Positions 7,801 to 17,527 of a DNA stretch of 64,000 bases are shown here, in pieces. Both the position numbers and the translations under genes were made by a program. The first letter of the stretch is position 1; each line of letters begins with the position of its first letter. Source of the DNA: Mesorhizobium sp. LMG 17147 (GTDB lineage Bacteria > Pseudomonadota > Alphaproteobacteria > Rhizobiales > Rhizobiaceae); contig NZ_JANCTC010000001.1 in the NCBI RefSeq assembly GCF_024297145.1, positions 62,001 to 126,000 of the forward strand, written 5' to 3'. Below the pieces are notes generated by a model that searched no databases, had not been told where the DNA came from, and was given only the letters and a program-made list of their open reading frames with translations.

Positions 7801-8982
7801 TCAGCAAGGCCCGTCGATCACCTTGCGCGTGTGGCGGGCGATGACACCTTCTTCGTCGGTCGCGATGACGCGGACTTCGACCTTGCTGTCCGCCTGGCTT
7901 ATGAGCGCTTCATGGGAGTTGTTGTCGGCTTCGTCGATCGCCACGCCGAGCCAGCCAAGCCTGCCGCAAATCGCTTTGCGGGCCGCGGCAGAGTGCTCGC
8001 CGATGCCGCCGGTGAACACCAGGCATTCCAGCCCGCCCAGCGTATTGGCGAGGGCGGCAACTTCCCTGGCGGCGCGGAAGGCGAAAAGCTCCACCGCTTC
8101 GCGCGCCCGGCGGTCGTCGCTGGCCTCCAGCGTGCGCATGTCGCCGGAAATGCCGGACACGCCGAGCAGGCCGGATTCCTCGTAGAGCATGTCTTGCAGC
8201 GCCTCTCCCGAAACACCTCTTTCCAGCAGCAGGTACAAAAGCACGCCCGGATCGATGGCGCCGCAGCGCGTGCCCATGACCAGGCCGTCAAGCGCCGAAA
8301 AGCCCATCGTCGTATCGACGCTTCTCCCGTCGCGCATGGCGCACAGGCTCGCCCCGTTGCCGAGATGGGCGACGATGGTTCTTTTCGCCGCCAGATCGGG
8401 CGATATCTGCTTGAGCCGGCCCGCGACATATTCGTAGGAAAGCCCGTGAAAGCCGTAGCGGTGGATGCCGTCTGCCTCATAGCGGCGCGGCAGCGCGAAA
8501 CGGCTGACCAGAGGCTCGATGGTCCGATGGAAGGCCGTGTCGAAACATCCGACCTGCGGCAAGTCGGGCCGCAACGCGGCAAGCGACCGGATCGGCGCGA
8601 GGCTGCGCGGCTGGTGCAGTGGCGCAAGCGGCGTCAGCCTGTCGAGAGCCTCGATAACTGTCGGTGTCAGGCGGACAGGTTCGACGAACTCGCGTCCGCC
8701 ATGGACGATGCGATGGCCGCCGGCGATCAGTTTCCTTCCGCCAAGTTCGTTCTCGATCCATTGCAGCATCTGGCCGAGGCCCATGTCGCGTGATGCGTCC
8801 GCGGCAAGCGGCCGATCGCACTGCAGCTCCCCATCGGCGGCTTTCGCGGTCAGCCTTGGCACATCGCCCAGATCCAGCGAACCGCGAGAGGCAAGATCCA
8901 GCTCGGCGGATGCTGCAAGGTCGTAAAGTCTAAACTTGATGCTCGACGAGCCGGCATTCAACGCAAGGATCGATCGTCGCAT
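7801..8982 (-). CDS. ackA: Acetate kinase
   Basis: A 393-residue acetate kinase, interconverting acetyl phosphate plus ADP with acetate plus ATP. Signature segments are LNAGSSSIKF at the N-terminus, GHRIVHGG, AHLGNGASLCAM (phosphate-binding) and VFTGGIGEHSA near the C-terminus. Length is normal for the family. The ATG at 8982 overlaps the TGA of the phosphoketolase gene by one base (TGATG), so the two are translationally coupled. Together they turn xylulose or fructose phosphate into acetate and ATP without phosphotransacetylase. No pta is next to it. Confidence 0.95.
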   Translation of the reverse strand: MRRSILALNAGSSSIKFRLYDLAASAELDLASRGSLDLGDVPRLTAKAADGELQCDRPLAADASRDMGLGQMLQWIENELGGRKLIAGGHRIVHGGREFVEPVRLTPTVIEALDRLTPLAPLHQPRSLAPIRSLAALRPDLPQVGCFDTAFHRTIEPLVSRFALPRRYEADGIHRYGFHGLSYEYVAGRLKQISPDLAAKRTIVAHLGNGASLCAMRDGRSVDTTMGFSALDGLVMGTRCGAIDPGVLLYLLLERGVSGEALQDMLYEESGLLGVSGISGDMRTLEASDDRRAREAVELFAFRAAREVAALANTLGGLECLVFTGGIGEHSAAARKAICGRLGWLGVAIDEADNNSHEALISQADSKVEVRVIATDEEGVIARHTRKVIDGPC

Positions 8983-11393
8983 CAATCGCCGGCCCTTGTC
9001 GCGCCGTCCTGCGGCCAGGACCATTTCTGGATCTCGGGCATGTCCTCGCCATGTTCGCGGACATAGGCTTTGTGCTCAGCCAATTTCCCATGCAGCGCCG
9101 CGGCAAGCTCCTTCGCCCGCTCGGCCAGCCCCGGCACACGCGCGATCGCGGCGAGCGCCAGATGATAGCGGTCGAGCTGGTTGAGCACGACCATATCGAA
9201 CGGCGTCGTCGTCGTGCCTTCCTCGCGAAAGCCATGCACATGCATGTTGTCGTGGTTGGCGCGCCGGTAGGTCAGACGGTGAATGAGATAGGGGTAGCCG
9301 TGATAGGCGAAGATGACCGGCTTGGCCTTGGTGAACAGCGCGTCGAATCTGTCGTCGGTAAAGCCATGCGGATGTTCGGAATTCGACTGCAAAATCATCA
9401 GGTCCACGACATTGACGACGCGGATCTTCAGGTCCGGAATGCCCGAGCGCAGGATGTCGGCTGCGGCAAGCGTCTCCAGCGTCGGCACGTCGCCGGCGCA
9501 AGCCAGGACCACATCCGGATCTTCGCCCTTGGCAACCGTCCCGGCCCATTCCCAGATGCCCGCGCCGGCCTTGCAGTGCGCTTCCGCGTCTTCGGCGGAC
9601 AGCCATTGCGGCGCCGGCTGCTTGCCGGCGACGATGACGTTGATGCGGTTGTAGGTTTTCAGGCAATGGTCGGTGATCCACAGCAGCGTGTTTGCATCCG
9701 GCGGGAAATAGAGCCTTACCGTGTCGGCCTTCTTGTTGGCGACGAAATCGGCAAAGCCCGGATCCTGGTGGCTGAAGCCGTTGTGATCTTGCCGCCAAAC
9801 ATGCGAGGTCAGCAGGTAGTTTAGCGAGGCGATCGGCTTGCGCCAGGCAAGTTCGCCGGAGGTCTTCAGCCATTTGGCATGCTGGTTGACCATGGAATCG
9901 ACGATGTGGACGAACGCCTCGTAGCACGAGAACAGGCCGTGGCGGCCGGTCAGTAGATAGCCCTCCAGCCAGCCCTGGCAAAGGTGTTCGCTGAGCACTT
10001 CCATGACGCGACCGCCGCGGGAAAGATGAACGTCGTAAGGCTCGATCCGCTCCATCCAGACCCGGTCCGTAACCTCGAACACGTCGTCGAGACGGTTGGA
10101 GGACGTCTCGTCGGGCCCCATCAGGCGGAAATTCCCGGCCTCGGCGTTCAAGCGGATCACGTCGCGAAGATAGCTCCCCACGGTCCGCGTTGCCTCCCCA
10201 ACAGTGCCGCCCGGACGCGGTACGTCGAGTGCCAGGCCTTTCCAGTCGGGAAGCACGAGGTCTTGCTTCAGCAGGCCGCCATTGGCGTAGGGGATTGCGC
10301 CCATGCGTCTTGGCCCTGTGGGCGCCAGCGCCGCGAGCTCCGCCAGGAGATGCCCGCCTTCATCGAACAGCGTCTTCGGTTCGTAGCTGCGCATCCAGTC
10401 TTCGAGGATCTGGCGGTGCGCCGCATCGCCGCGTGCGTTCGACACCGGGACCTGGTGCGAGCGCCAGAAATCCTCGACTCGTCTGCCGTCGACCTCTTTC
10501 GGCCCGGTCCAGCCCTTTGGGCTGCGCAGCACGATCATCGGCCACAGCGGCCGCTCTCCCTTCCAGCCCGCGGCTCGTGCAGGCTCCTGGATGGAGTGGA
10601 TCCGGTCGAGCACGGTATCGAGCGTGCGGGCCATCTCCCGATGCATCGGGGCAGGCTCGTGGCCTTCCACGAAAAAGGTTTCGTAGCCATAGCCGAGGAA
10701 CAGGCTGCGCAACGCCTCGTCTTCCATGCGGCCGAGGATCGTCGGGCTGGCGATCTTGTAGCCGTTGAGATGCAGGATCGGCAGGACGGCACCGTCGGAT
10801 GCAGGGTTCAGGAACTTGTTGGAATGCCAGGCCGCGGCGAGCGGGCCGGTCTCGGCTTCGCCGTCGCCGACGACGCAGGCAACCACAAGGTTCGGATTGT
10901 CGAAGGCGGCGCCGAAGGCATGGACCAGCGCATAGCCGAGCTCTCCGCCTTCGTGGATCGAGCCGGGTGTCTCCGGGGCAGCGTGGCTCGGCACACCACC
11001 GGGGAACGAGAACTGCCGGAACAGCTTTCGCAGGCCGTCTTCATCCCTGCCGATCTCGGGATAAATTTCGCTGTAGGTGCCCTCGAGCCAGGTGTTCGCG
11101 ACCATTGCCGGGCCGCCGTGACCCGGCCCGCAGATGAACAGAACCTCGAGACCACGTTCACGGATGATCCGGTTCAGATGCACATAGATGAAATTGAGGC
11201 CGGGCGTCGTGCCCCAATGGCCGAGCAGCCGCGGCTTGATGTGCTCGGGCCGCAAAGGCTCGCGCAAGAGCGGATTGTCGAGCAGATAGATCTGGCCAAC
11301 CGAAATGTAGTTCGCGGCGCGCCAGTAGCGGTCCATCAGATCCATCTGGTCAAGGCCGGTTGTTTGCGCAGTGGTGCGGGCCTCGTCGTTCAT
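8982..11393 (-). CDS. xfp: Phosphoketolase (xylulose-5-phosphate/fructose-6-phosphate)
   Basis: An 803-residue thiamine-diphosphate enzyme of the phosphoketolase family, splitting xylulose 5-phosphate (and often fructose 6-phosphate) with phosphate to acetyl phosphate. Seen are [19 protein letters not shown], the GPGHGGPA active-site loop, the cofactor motif [20 protein letters not shown] in the second domain and a C-terminal LDRYHLA segment. Length fits the family. The start at 11393 is supported by GGAGG nine bases upstream; the frame stays open further upstream without meaning. First gene of a two-gene operon with ackA, giving the cell a carbon-saving bypass. Confidence 0.95.
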   Translation of the reverse strand: MNDEARTTAQTTGLDQMDLMDRYWRAANYISVGQIYLLDNPLLREPLRPEHIKPRLLGHWGTTPGLNFIYVHLNRIIRERGLEVLFICGPGHGGPAMVANTWLEGTYSEIYPEIGRDEDGLRKLFRQFSFPGGVPSHAAPETPGSIHEGGELGYALVHAFGAAFDNPNLVVACVVGDGEAETGPLAAAWHSNKFLNPASDGAVLPILHLNGYKIASPTILGRMEDEALRSLFLGYGYETFFVEGHEPAPMHREMARTLDTVLDRIHSIQEPARAAGWKGERPLWPMIVLRSPKGWTGPKEVDGRRVEDFWRSHQVPVSNARGDAAHRQILEDWMRSYEPKTLFDEGGHLLAELAALAPTGPRRMGAIPYANGGLLKQDLVLPDWKGLALDVPRPGGTVGEATRTVGSYLRDVIRLNAEAGNFRLMGPDETSSNRLDDVFEVTDRVWMERIEPYDVHLSRGGRVMEVLSEHLCQGWLEGYLLTGRHGLFSCYEAFVHIVDSMVNQHAKWLKTSGELAWRKPIASLNYLLTSHVWRQDHNGFSHQDPGFADFVANKKADTVRLYFPPDANTLLWITDHCLKTYNRINVIVAGKQPAPQWLSAEDAEAHCKAGAGIWEWAGTVAKGEDPDVVLACAGDVPTLETLAAADILRSGIPDLKIRVVNVVDLMILQSNSEHPHGFTDDRFDALFTKAKPVIFAYHGYPYLIHRLTYRRANHDNMHVHGFREEGTTTTPFDMVVLNQLDRYHLALAAIARVPGLAERAKELAAALHGKLAEHKAYVREHGEDMPEIQKWSWPQDGATRAGD

Positions 11394-11696
11394 GGAAATG
11401 CCTCCGGAATACCCTCGTCCGTCGTTATCTGGAGTGGCGTCGCCTCGGAGAAAGGATTTGCCTCGAAATAAGTTTGGGCGGGCGCGGCCAGCTCCCGCTC
11501 GCCGATCCTGCAATCCGCCTCGCCCGACAAAAAGCGGGTCGGTCTTTGAGGAACCTCGGGGCTTGCCAACGGTTAGGAAGATGCACCGCATTGCATGAAT
11601 CCAAGGGGACTGCCGAGGCCCCCGGGACATCGACTGGCCAAAGTGCCGTTGAGCAGCTTGGGCGATTGTGGCGGAGGCCCGTAGGAGGAGCAAAAA
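11394..11696. other. Intergenic region between xfp and the pcm fusion
   Basis: About 300 bases separating divergent genes. Apart from the GGAAC-N16-GGTT site on the plus strand (11550-11574) and the ribosome binding sites of both genes, no gene or repeat was recognised. Confidence 0.6.
11550..11574 (+). promoter_or_regulatory. Candidate EcfG promoter (GGTT variant) for the pcm fusion gene
   Basis: GGAAC at 11550-11554, 16 bases, GGTT at 11571-11574, leaving a leader of roughly 115 bases before the ATG at 11697. Confidence 0.4.
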
Positions 11697-13697
11697 ATGC
11701 TCGATCTCTCCCATGCCCGCAACCAAATGGTCGACATTCACCTAAGCCGCCGTGGCATTCGCGACCGCAATGTCCTTCAGGCGATGCGCGAGGTCCCGCG
11801 CGAGGCTTTCGTCGAGCCCGGTTTTGAAGAATTTGCCTATGAAGACGGGCCGCTGCCGATCGCCGAAGGTCAGACGATATCGCAGCCCTATATCGTTGCG
11901 TTGATGATCGAAATGGCCGAGGTCGGAGCCGGTGACCATGTTCTCGAGGTCGGCACCGGCTCGGGCTATGCGGCTGCCGTAATGAGCCGGATCGTCGAAC
12001 GTGTCTACACCATCGAGCGCCACGCCGCGTTGGCTGAAGCGGCAAGGCAGCGGTTTAAAAAGCTTGGCTACGACAATATTGAAGTCCGCACTGGCGACGG
12101 CACCAAGGGTTGGCCAGAGGCTGCACCCTTCGATGCTATCCTGGTTGCCGCCGCTGGACCCGGCGCACCGCTCGCGCTGCAGGAACAGCTCGACGTCGCC
12201 GGCCGGCTTATCATCCCGGTCGGCGACGAATTCGACGCGCAGCGCCTGCTCAAGGTCACCCGGACCGGCGCAGCAACTTACACCGAGGAGGATTTCGGCG
12301 GCGTGCGGTTTGTTCCGCTGATCGGCGAGCAAGGCTGGGGCGAGCCAGGCAGCGACAGCCAGATAGCGGCCGATCTTCCGCACCGGCATCAGCGCAGGAG
12401 CAGCCTGCCGCAGATGATAGCGGCCGCCGCCGAACCGCTTCCGGATTTCGACGATCCGGCCTTCGGTGCGCTGTTCGACCGGTTTGCCGACCGCCGCGTC
12501 GTCTTGCTCGGCGAAGCCAGCCACGGCACGTCGGAGTTCTACCGTGCGCGCGCGGCGATCACTCGCAGGCTGATCGAGAAGCATGGCTTCACCATCGTCG
12601 CGGTCGAGGCCGACTGGCCCGATGCCGCGGCGATCGACCGTTACGTCCGCCACCGGCCACCACGGCCGGGCGCCGATCCGCCGTTCCAGCGCTTTCCCAC
12701 CTGGATGTGGCGCAACACCGACGTCGCTGCGTTCGTCGACTGGATGCGAGAGCATAATGAGCGGATCAGGATATCCTCCCGGCGGGCCGGGTTCTATGGC
12801 CTCGACATCTACAATATGGGCGGGTCGATCGCGGCGGTCCTGCAATATCTCGACCGGGTCGATCCGCAGGCGGCGAGGATCGCACGCGAACGCTACGGCT
12901 GCCTGACGCCGTGGCAGAACGACCCGGCCACCTATGGCCGTGTCGCACTCACTTCCGGCTACCAGAAATGCGAGAAGGCCGTGCTCGAGCAATGCCGGGA
13001 ACTGCTTGCCAGAGAGCTCGACTATGCGCAGCAGGACGGGTTCGATTTCCTCGACGCCACCCAGAACGCCCGCCTGGTCGCCTCCGCCGAGCGCTATTAC
13101 CGCACCATGTATTATGGCGGCGCGCAATCCTGGAACCTGCGCGACACCCACATGTTCGAAACGCTGGAGCACCTGCTGCAGGCCCGCGGCCCGAACGCCA
13201 AGGCGGTGGTGTGGGCACATAATTCCCATATTGGCGATGCCCGCTATACCGAGATGGGGATCGTCAGGGACGAATTGAACATCGGCCAGCTCTGCCGCCA
13301 GCGTTTTGGCGACGAGGTTGCCTTGATTGGGCTCAGTACGCATTCCGGGACGGTGGCCGCTGCCACCGACTGGGACGGCGACATGGAAGTGAAACCGGTT
13401 CGGCCTTCCCACAACGACAGCTATGAGCGGCTTTGCCACGACAGCGGCGTCTCGCCTTTCCTGCTCGATTTCGAGCGCGACGACACGCTGCGCCAACGGC
13501 TTCTGGAGCGCCGGCTGGAACGCTTTATCGGCGTCATCTACCGGCCCGAGACCGAGCTGCACAGCCACTATGCCGACGCCTCGCTCGCCCGCCAGTTCGA
13601 TGGTTTCGTCTGGTTCGATGAGACCAATGCCGTGACGCCGCTTGGGCCGGAGCATGCGGGGACAGGCCTTCCCGAGACTTATCCTTTCGGGCTGTAG
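11697..13697 (+). CDS. Protein-L-isoaspartate O-methyltransferase fused to an erythromycin-esterase-like domain
   Basis: A 666-residue two-domain protein. Residues 1-215 are a PCMT: the SAM-binding motif is [18 protein letters not shown], preceded by [13 protein letters not shown] and followed by [24 protein letters not shown] repairs isoaspartyl residues in aged proteins. Residues about 240-650 form an erythromycin-esterase-like (EreA/TIKI superfamily) domain with [18 protein letters not shown] (Glu-His) and later [13 protein letters not shown] (His), the usual active-site elements. Resistance to macrolides should not be assumed. A linker of about 25 charged residues joins the halves. AGGAGGAGC precedes the ATG. 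The frame is uninterrupted, so the fusion is real rather than a read-through. Confidence 0.92.
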   Translation: MLDLSHARNQMVDIHLSRRGIRDRNVLQAMREVPREAFVEPGFEEFAYEDGPLPIAEGQTISQPYIVALMIEMAEVGAGDHVLEVGTGSGYAAAVMSRIVERVYTIERHAALAEAARQRFKKLGYDNIEVRTGDGTKGWPEAAPFDAILVAAAGPGAPLALQEQLDVAGRLIIPVGDEFDAQRLLKVTRTGAATYTEEDFGGVRFVPLIGEQGWGEPGSDSQIAADLPHRHQRRSSLPQMIAAAAEPLPDFDDPAFGALFDRFADRRVVLLGEASHGTSEFYRARAAITRRLIEKHGFTIVAVEADWPDAAAIDRYVRHRPPRPGADPPFQRFPTWMWRNTDVAAFVDWMREHNERIRISSRRAGFYGLDIYNMGGSIAAVLQYLDRVDPQAARIARERYGCLTPWQNDPATYGRVALTSGYQKCEKAVLEQCRELLARELDYAQQDGFDFLDATQNARLVASAERYYRTMYYGGAQSWNLRDTHMFETLEHLLQARGPNAKAVVWAHNSHIGDARYTEMGIVRDELNIGQLCRQRFGDEVALIGLSTHSGTVAAATDWDGDMEVKPVRPSHNDSYERLCHDSGVSPFLLDFERDDTLRQRLLERRLERFIGVIYRPETELHSHYADASLARQFDGFVWFDETNAVTPLGPEHAGTGLPETYPFGL

Positions 13698-13746
13698 CGA
13701 ATCTGGAACTTGGGGAAGCGGAAAATCGAAAGGAAGGAGGTCACCA

Positions 13747-13992
13747 ATGGCCGGAAAGAAGACTCATGAGCAGCAATTGCGCATCATCGAAGAGCGCGAG
13801 AACACGAAAAACGCCGGCAAGGATTTCGACGCGGAAGCGGATTTGAAAAAGACCAGGCAAGAGCGCGAGGCGTTCCGGCGCGGTGCCGAGCTCAGATCGG
13901 ACCCGAAGGAGATTGCCGATCCCGACGATCGCAACATCATCCGCGGCGAGCACCAGGAAAGCGCCCACAACAAGCATCGCGCCGACCGCTGA
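13747..13992 (+). CDS. Small highly charged conserved-type protein
   Basis: An 81-residue hydrophilic protein beginning MAGKKTHEQQLRIIEERENT, rich in Glu, Lys, Arg and Asp, with no membrane segment and probably a largely helical or disordered structure. The family is not recognised. The start is fixed by a near-perfect AAGGAGGT six bases upstream. Its 3' part lies opposite the apparent read-through tail of the membrane protein gene on the other strand, which argues that this frame, not the tail, is the real one. It resembles the small stress-induced proteins common in rhizobia, although no good EcfG box was found upstream. Confidence 0.7.
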   Translation: MAGKKTHEQQLRIIEERENTKNAGKDFDAEADLKKTRQEREAFRRGAELRSDPKEIADPDDRNIIRGEHQESAHNKHRADR

Positions 13993-14552
13993 ACGGCCGG
14001 ATCGCTTGACGTTAAGACAATACGATGCCGGGTCCGTCCCTTGACCTTAATCCCTGGGGCTATTCGGCAAAAAAATGTCGCGGCGACAGAAATTGAGACG
14101 AGGCTCAGCATTGCCAGGCCTGCCCTGACCACATGCGAAGCCTCCCAGACGTTGCGCAAATCTCTCCAGTCGCCGGTCTGCTTTCGAGAGAACATTGAAA
14201 AAAACGTCGCGGCGGATTTCGGCAGGGCAGTGTCTTGCACCCAGAAATTATTGACGGGGTGGGTGACCAACCAATAGGTCGCGTGCTCCACCAGCAAGGA
14301 GACAAGCGCCGCCAAGGTCCACCAGAATCGGGCGCTTGGATAGGGCGTCAGGTAAAGCAGGACGGCGAGTGCAATGATGCCGCCGATCTCGGCGAACCCG
14401 CCGATCGTGAAGCCGGGATAGTAGATCGCCTGCACTGATCTGTAGGTGGCCTCCTTGAGGCGCAACTTGCCGGGCAATTCCAAAGCGTGCGCGAGCGAGA
14501 GCGCCATCGAGACGGCGACCAACAGAAGCGTGGCGATCGTCAATGCGCGCAT
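13764..14552 (-). CDS. DUF1772-like membrane protein, apparent frameshift near its 3' end
   Basis: The first 161 residues form a four-helix membrane protein (helices near 3-22, 48-68, 76-97 and 145-160) with HALELPGKLRL, VQAIYYPGF, ATYWLVTHPVN and WEASHVVRAG, resembling the DUF1772 family. After TFF the written frame continues for about 100 residues of non-membrane, Arg/Ser-rich sequence antisense to the small gene at 13747-13992. At 14069-14075 the plus strand has seven A; with six, the reading would be TFFAE and then TAG at 14060, giving 163 residues, the normal size. The tail is therefore taken as an artefact of a frameshift or sequencing error. GGAGCAGGAG supports the start at 14552. Confidence 0.6.
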   Translation of the reverse strand: MRALTIATLLLVAVSMALSLAHALELPGKLRLKEATYRSVQAIYYPGFTIGGFAEIGGIIALAVLLYLTPYPSARFWWTLAALVSLLVEHATYWLVTHPVNNFWVQDTALPKSAATFFSMFSRKQTGDWRDLRNVWEASHVVRAGLAMLSLVSISVAATFFCRIAPGIKVKGRTRHRIVLTSSDPAVQRSARCLLWALSWCSPRMMLRSSGSAISFGSDLSSAPRRNASRSCLVFFKSASASKSLPAFFVFSRSSMMRNCCS

Positions 14553-14647
14553 GTCTCCTGCTCCCGACCATGCCCTCGTGGTGCGCGCGTAGATAGGGTG
14601 GTTGGTGATCCTGAAAAGGCGCCCGACTTCGCCGGCAGGCTGTTCGG

Positions 14648-16186
14648 TCATTCCCCGATCTGGCTGGTCGAGCGTTCGTGGAGCCTGGCGCCGGTCTGCG
14701 CGTCGACCGCGACCATGCTGACCTCGTAGCCCCAGAGCTTGCGGATGTGGCGCAGCGTGGCGTCGCGGCTGCCGCCTTCCAGCACGATGCCGTCCTTGAC
14801 CTTGTGCTGCAGGCGCAGATGCCGGTCGCCGAGCAGGTCCACATCCACCACCTGGATGTCCGGCCGGCTGGCGCCGATGTCGTAGCTGTGGGCGAGTGCG
14901 CTGCGGATACTCTCGTAGCCGCGCTCATTGTGTATCGAGGCGACTTCGTAATGGGGGTCGTTGGCAGCGTCGGCAAGCACAAAGAACCGCCATTTCCGTA
15001 TCAGGGTAGGGCTCAGATATTGGCGGATGAAGGACTCGTCGCGATGGTTGGCCCAGGCGTCCAGCAAGGTCTGGCGCCAGTCGCCGTTGCCGGCGATATC
15101 GGGGAACCAGTCGCGGTCCTCGGCCGTCGGCGCGGTCGAGATGCGCTGGATGTCCTGCATCATGTCGAGACCCAGCGCGTAAGGGTTGATACCGGAAAAG
15201 CGCGGATCGTCGAAGCCCGGCTGGAAGATCACGTTCGAATGGTTGCGCAGGATCTCCAGCATGGCACCTTCGCCGATCAGCCCGCGGTCGAACAAAAGGT
15301 TCATCAGCGTGTAATGCACGAAGGTGGCGCAACCCTCGTTCATCACCTGCGTTTGGCGCTGTGGATAGAAATACTGCGCGATAACGCGGACAATCCGGAT
15401 AACCTCACGCTGCCACGGTTCCAGGATCAGGCTGTTCTTCTCCAGGAAATAAAGCAGGTTCTCCTCGGGCAGCTTGAGCGATTTCTTGCGCTCCGCCATG
15501 GTGTCCGTCTCGCGGACCTTGGTGCCGTCCTTGGACGGCGGCAGCGTGCGCCACAGATCGTTGTAGGAGCGCTCCTCGTATTCCAGGCGCTCGCGAAGGC
15601 CCTCGCGCTGCTTTTCCGACGACAGCTTCGGCGGCCGGTGATATCTGAACACGCCCTGTTCCATCAGCGCGTGTGCGGCATCGAGGATCTCTTCCACCGC
15701 ATCGACGCCATGCCGCTCCTCGCAGCGGGCAATGTAGCCCTTGGCAAAGTCGAGATAGCTGAGGATGGCGCCGGCGTCCGTCCACTGCCGGAAAAGATAA
15801 TTGTTCTTGAAGAAATGGTTGTGGCCGAGTGCCGCGTGCGCCGTCACCAGGGCCTGGAGGGCCATGGTGTTTTCCTCCATCAGATAGACGATGCAGGGAT
15901 TCGAATTGATGACGAGTTCATAGGCGAGCCCTCGCCCGCCTTTGCGATAGAGCAGTTCCTGGTAGAGGTAGTGCTTGCCGAAGGACCAGTGCCGGTACAT
16001 CAGCGGCATGCCGACCGAGGAATAGGCGTCGAGCATCTGTTCGGACGAGATGATCTCCATCTGTACCGGATAGGTGTCGAGGTGGAGCTCTTCGGTGGCG
16101 ATCGCCTCGATGGTCTCGTAGGCGCGCGACAGCGTCCTGAAATCCCAGTCGGAACCGGAAAACAGCAGCCCGGATCTGCTCGCCAT
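14648..16186 (-). CDS. spoVR: SpoVR family protein (YcgB)
   Basis: A 512-residue SpoVR/YcgB protein. Typical segments are DWDFRTLSRAYETIEAIA at the N-terminus, MPLMYRHWSFGKHYLYQE, the central GHNHFFKNNYLF and the MNEGCATFVHYTLMNLLFD region with its conserved His and Glu. The biochemical role is unknown; in enterobacteria it is co-expressed with yeaG (prkA) and yeaH under RpoS. The start codon overlaps the stop of the yeaH gene (TGATG), so it is the coupled last member of prkA-yeaH-spoVR. Confidence 0.95.
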   Translation of the reverse strand: MASRSGLLFSGSDWDFRTLSRAYETIEAIATEELHLDTYPVQMEIISSEQMLDAYSSVGMPLMYRHWSFGKHYLYQELLYRKGGRGLAYELVINSNPCIVYLMEENTMALQALVTAHAALGHNHFFKNNYLFRQWTDAGAILSYLDFAKGYIARCEERHGVDAVEEILDAAHALMEQGVFRYHRPPKLSSEKQREGLRERLEYEERSYNDLWRTLPPSKDGTKVRETDTMAERKKSLKLPEENLLYFLEKNSLILEPWQREVIRIVRVIAQYFYPQRQTQVMNEGCATFVHYTLMNLLFDRGLIGEGAMLEILRNHSNVIFQPGFDDPRFSGINPYALGLDMMQDIQRISTAPTAEDRDWFPDIAGNGDWRQTLLDAWANHRDESFIRQYLSPTLIRKWRFFVLADAANDPHYEVASIHNERGYESIRSALAHSYDIGASRPDIQVVDVDLLGDRHLRLQHKVKDGIVLEGGSRDATLRHIRKLWGYEVSMVAVDAQTGARLHERSTSQIGE

Positions 16187-17508
16187 CAGCCCCCTCTTTC
16201 ACCGCTCTTTTGATAGCCCGGCTGTCTGGCGAAGAGCTGGCGGAAAACCGGGTAGATGTCGGCCGCGGTGGCGATGCGGCTCATCTGGAAATTCGACCAT
16301 CTCAGCTTGACCGCACTGTAGGCACGCCACAGCGACGTGCCGTTGTCGGTAGCGCCGAAAATATGGCTCTCACGCTCGTCGAGGATCTCGACATAGGCGA
16401 AATACTGGCACAGCCGCATGATCTGTTCGTCGAGCAGGGCGATGCAGCGCTCGGAATCGGTGACGAAATTGTCGCCGTCCGAGGCCTGGGCGACATAGAT
16501 GTTCCATTCGCGGCTGGGATAGCGTTGCTCGACGATGCGGTGCATCTCCTCGAGCGCGGTGGAAACGACCGTGCCGCCGCTCTGGGTGTTGTAGAAGAAG
16601 GTTTCCTCGTCGACCTCCTGCGCCTCGTGGGTGTGGCGGATGAAGACCACCTCGGTCCGGTCGTAGCGCCGCTTCAGGAACAGGTGCAGCAGCACGAAGA
16701 AGCGCTTGGCCAGATCCTTCTCGCGTTCGCCCATCGAACCGGACACGTCCATGAGGCAGAACATCACCGCGTTGGCGTTCGGCACCGGCTGGGCGTCGAA
16801 GCGGTTGAAGCGGATATCGACCGGGTCGACATAGGCGATCCGCTTGCGGCGACGCTCCAGTCGATCGAACTCTTCCTGCAGCGCCACGATGCGCTGGCGC
16901 ATCTCGGCGTTTTGCGGTTTCGCCTCCAGCGACGCGATCTCCTGCGCGATCGCGTCGAGGTCCTCCTGCTTGGGGCGCCTGAGCGCTATGCGGCGGCCAT
17001 GGCTGTTGCGCATCGTGCGCCCGACATTGATGTTGGTCGGCGAGCCGGTGGCGGCGAAGCCGGCCCGGCGCGGCTTGAAGGCGAGGATTTCCTTGAGGTT
17101 GAGCTTGACCATGTCAGGCAGTTCGAGGTCTTCGAAAAAGAGGTCGAGCACCTCTTCGCGCGACAGCACGAAACGGAAATCGTCCTCCGATTCGGTTCTC
17201 CCCGGTGCGGACCCCATGCCGCCGCCCTGGCCGGGCTTGGGCAGCCGGTCGCCTGGGGAGAAATGCTTGTTGCCGGGCAGGACGTGCTGGCGGCTGCCGC
17301 TGTTCCTGGCATCGTTGAAGCTCGGCTCGCCGGTGCCCCGCGCCGGCATCGAAACGGCATGCTCGGCGTCCACATCGGCGATCTTGCCGGTGCGGATCTG
17401 ATCGCGGATGGTGCGCTTCAACTCTTCGCGCGCCCGCCGCAGGAAACGCTGCCGATTGCCGAGGCTTTTGTCCTTCGGGTTCAGTCGGCGATCGATGAAG
17501 ATCGGCAT
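16186..17508 (-). CDS. yeaH: YeaH/YhbH family VWA-containing protein (DUF444)
   Basis: A 440-residue DUF444 protein that starts MPIFIDRRLNPKDKSLGNRQ. The C-terminal half is a von Willebrand A-like domain with the metal-site MDVSGSMG at 253-260 and a later QASDGDNF. A Gly-rich linker (GQGGGMGS) lies near residue 97. The partner of PrkA in the operon; it is thought to be a target or assembly partner of that kinase, which is inference. It ends in a one-base stop/start overlap with spoVR and begins 20 bases after prkA. Confidence 0.95.
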   Translation of the reverse strand: MPIFIDRRLNPKDKSLGNRQRFLRRAREELKRTIRDQIRTGKIADVDAEHAVSMPARGTGEPSFNDARNSGSRQHVLPGNKHFSPGDRLPKPGQGGGMGSAPGRTESEDDFRFVLSREEVLDLFFEDLELPDMVKLNLKEILAFKPRRAGFAATGSPTNINVGRTMRNSHGRRIALRRPKQEDLDAIAQEIASLEAKPQNAEMRQRIVALQEEFDRLERRRKRIAYVDPVDIRFNRFDAQPVPNANAVMFCLMDVSGSMGEREKDLAKRFFVLLHLFLKRRYDRTEVVFIRHTHEAQEVDEETFFYNTQSGGTVVSTALEEMHRIVEQRYPSREWNIYVAQASDGDNFVTDSERCIALLDEQIMRLCQYFAYVEILDERESHIFGATDNGTSLWRAYSAVKLRWSNFQMSRIATAADIYPVFRQLFARQPGYQKSGERGG

Positions 17509-17527
17509 ATGTTACCCCGGGCTGGCT

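Noticed and set aside
9984-11471. A 495-codon frame antisense to phosphoketolase, and similar long frames opposite spoVR, yeaH, prkA, cyoB, the sugar ATPase and ureC
   Set aside because: All mirror well-identified genes and show no family features of their own.
11742-13655. A 637-codon open frame antisense to the methyltransferase-esterase gene
   Set aside because: High G+C coding DNA often leaves long open antisense frames. The plus-strand frame has recognisable domains and a strong ribosome site; the antisense product has none.
11697-13697. A macrolide resistance determinant
   Set aside because: The esterase-like domain belongs to a broad superfamily and is fused to a repair methyltransferase; resistance is not supported.
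13710-13740. EcfG promoter before the 81-residue charged protein
   Set aside because: GGAAC is present but no CGTT or GGTT lies at 16 or 17 bases.
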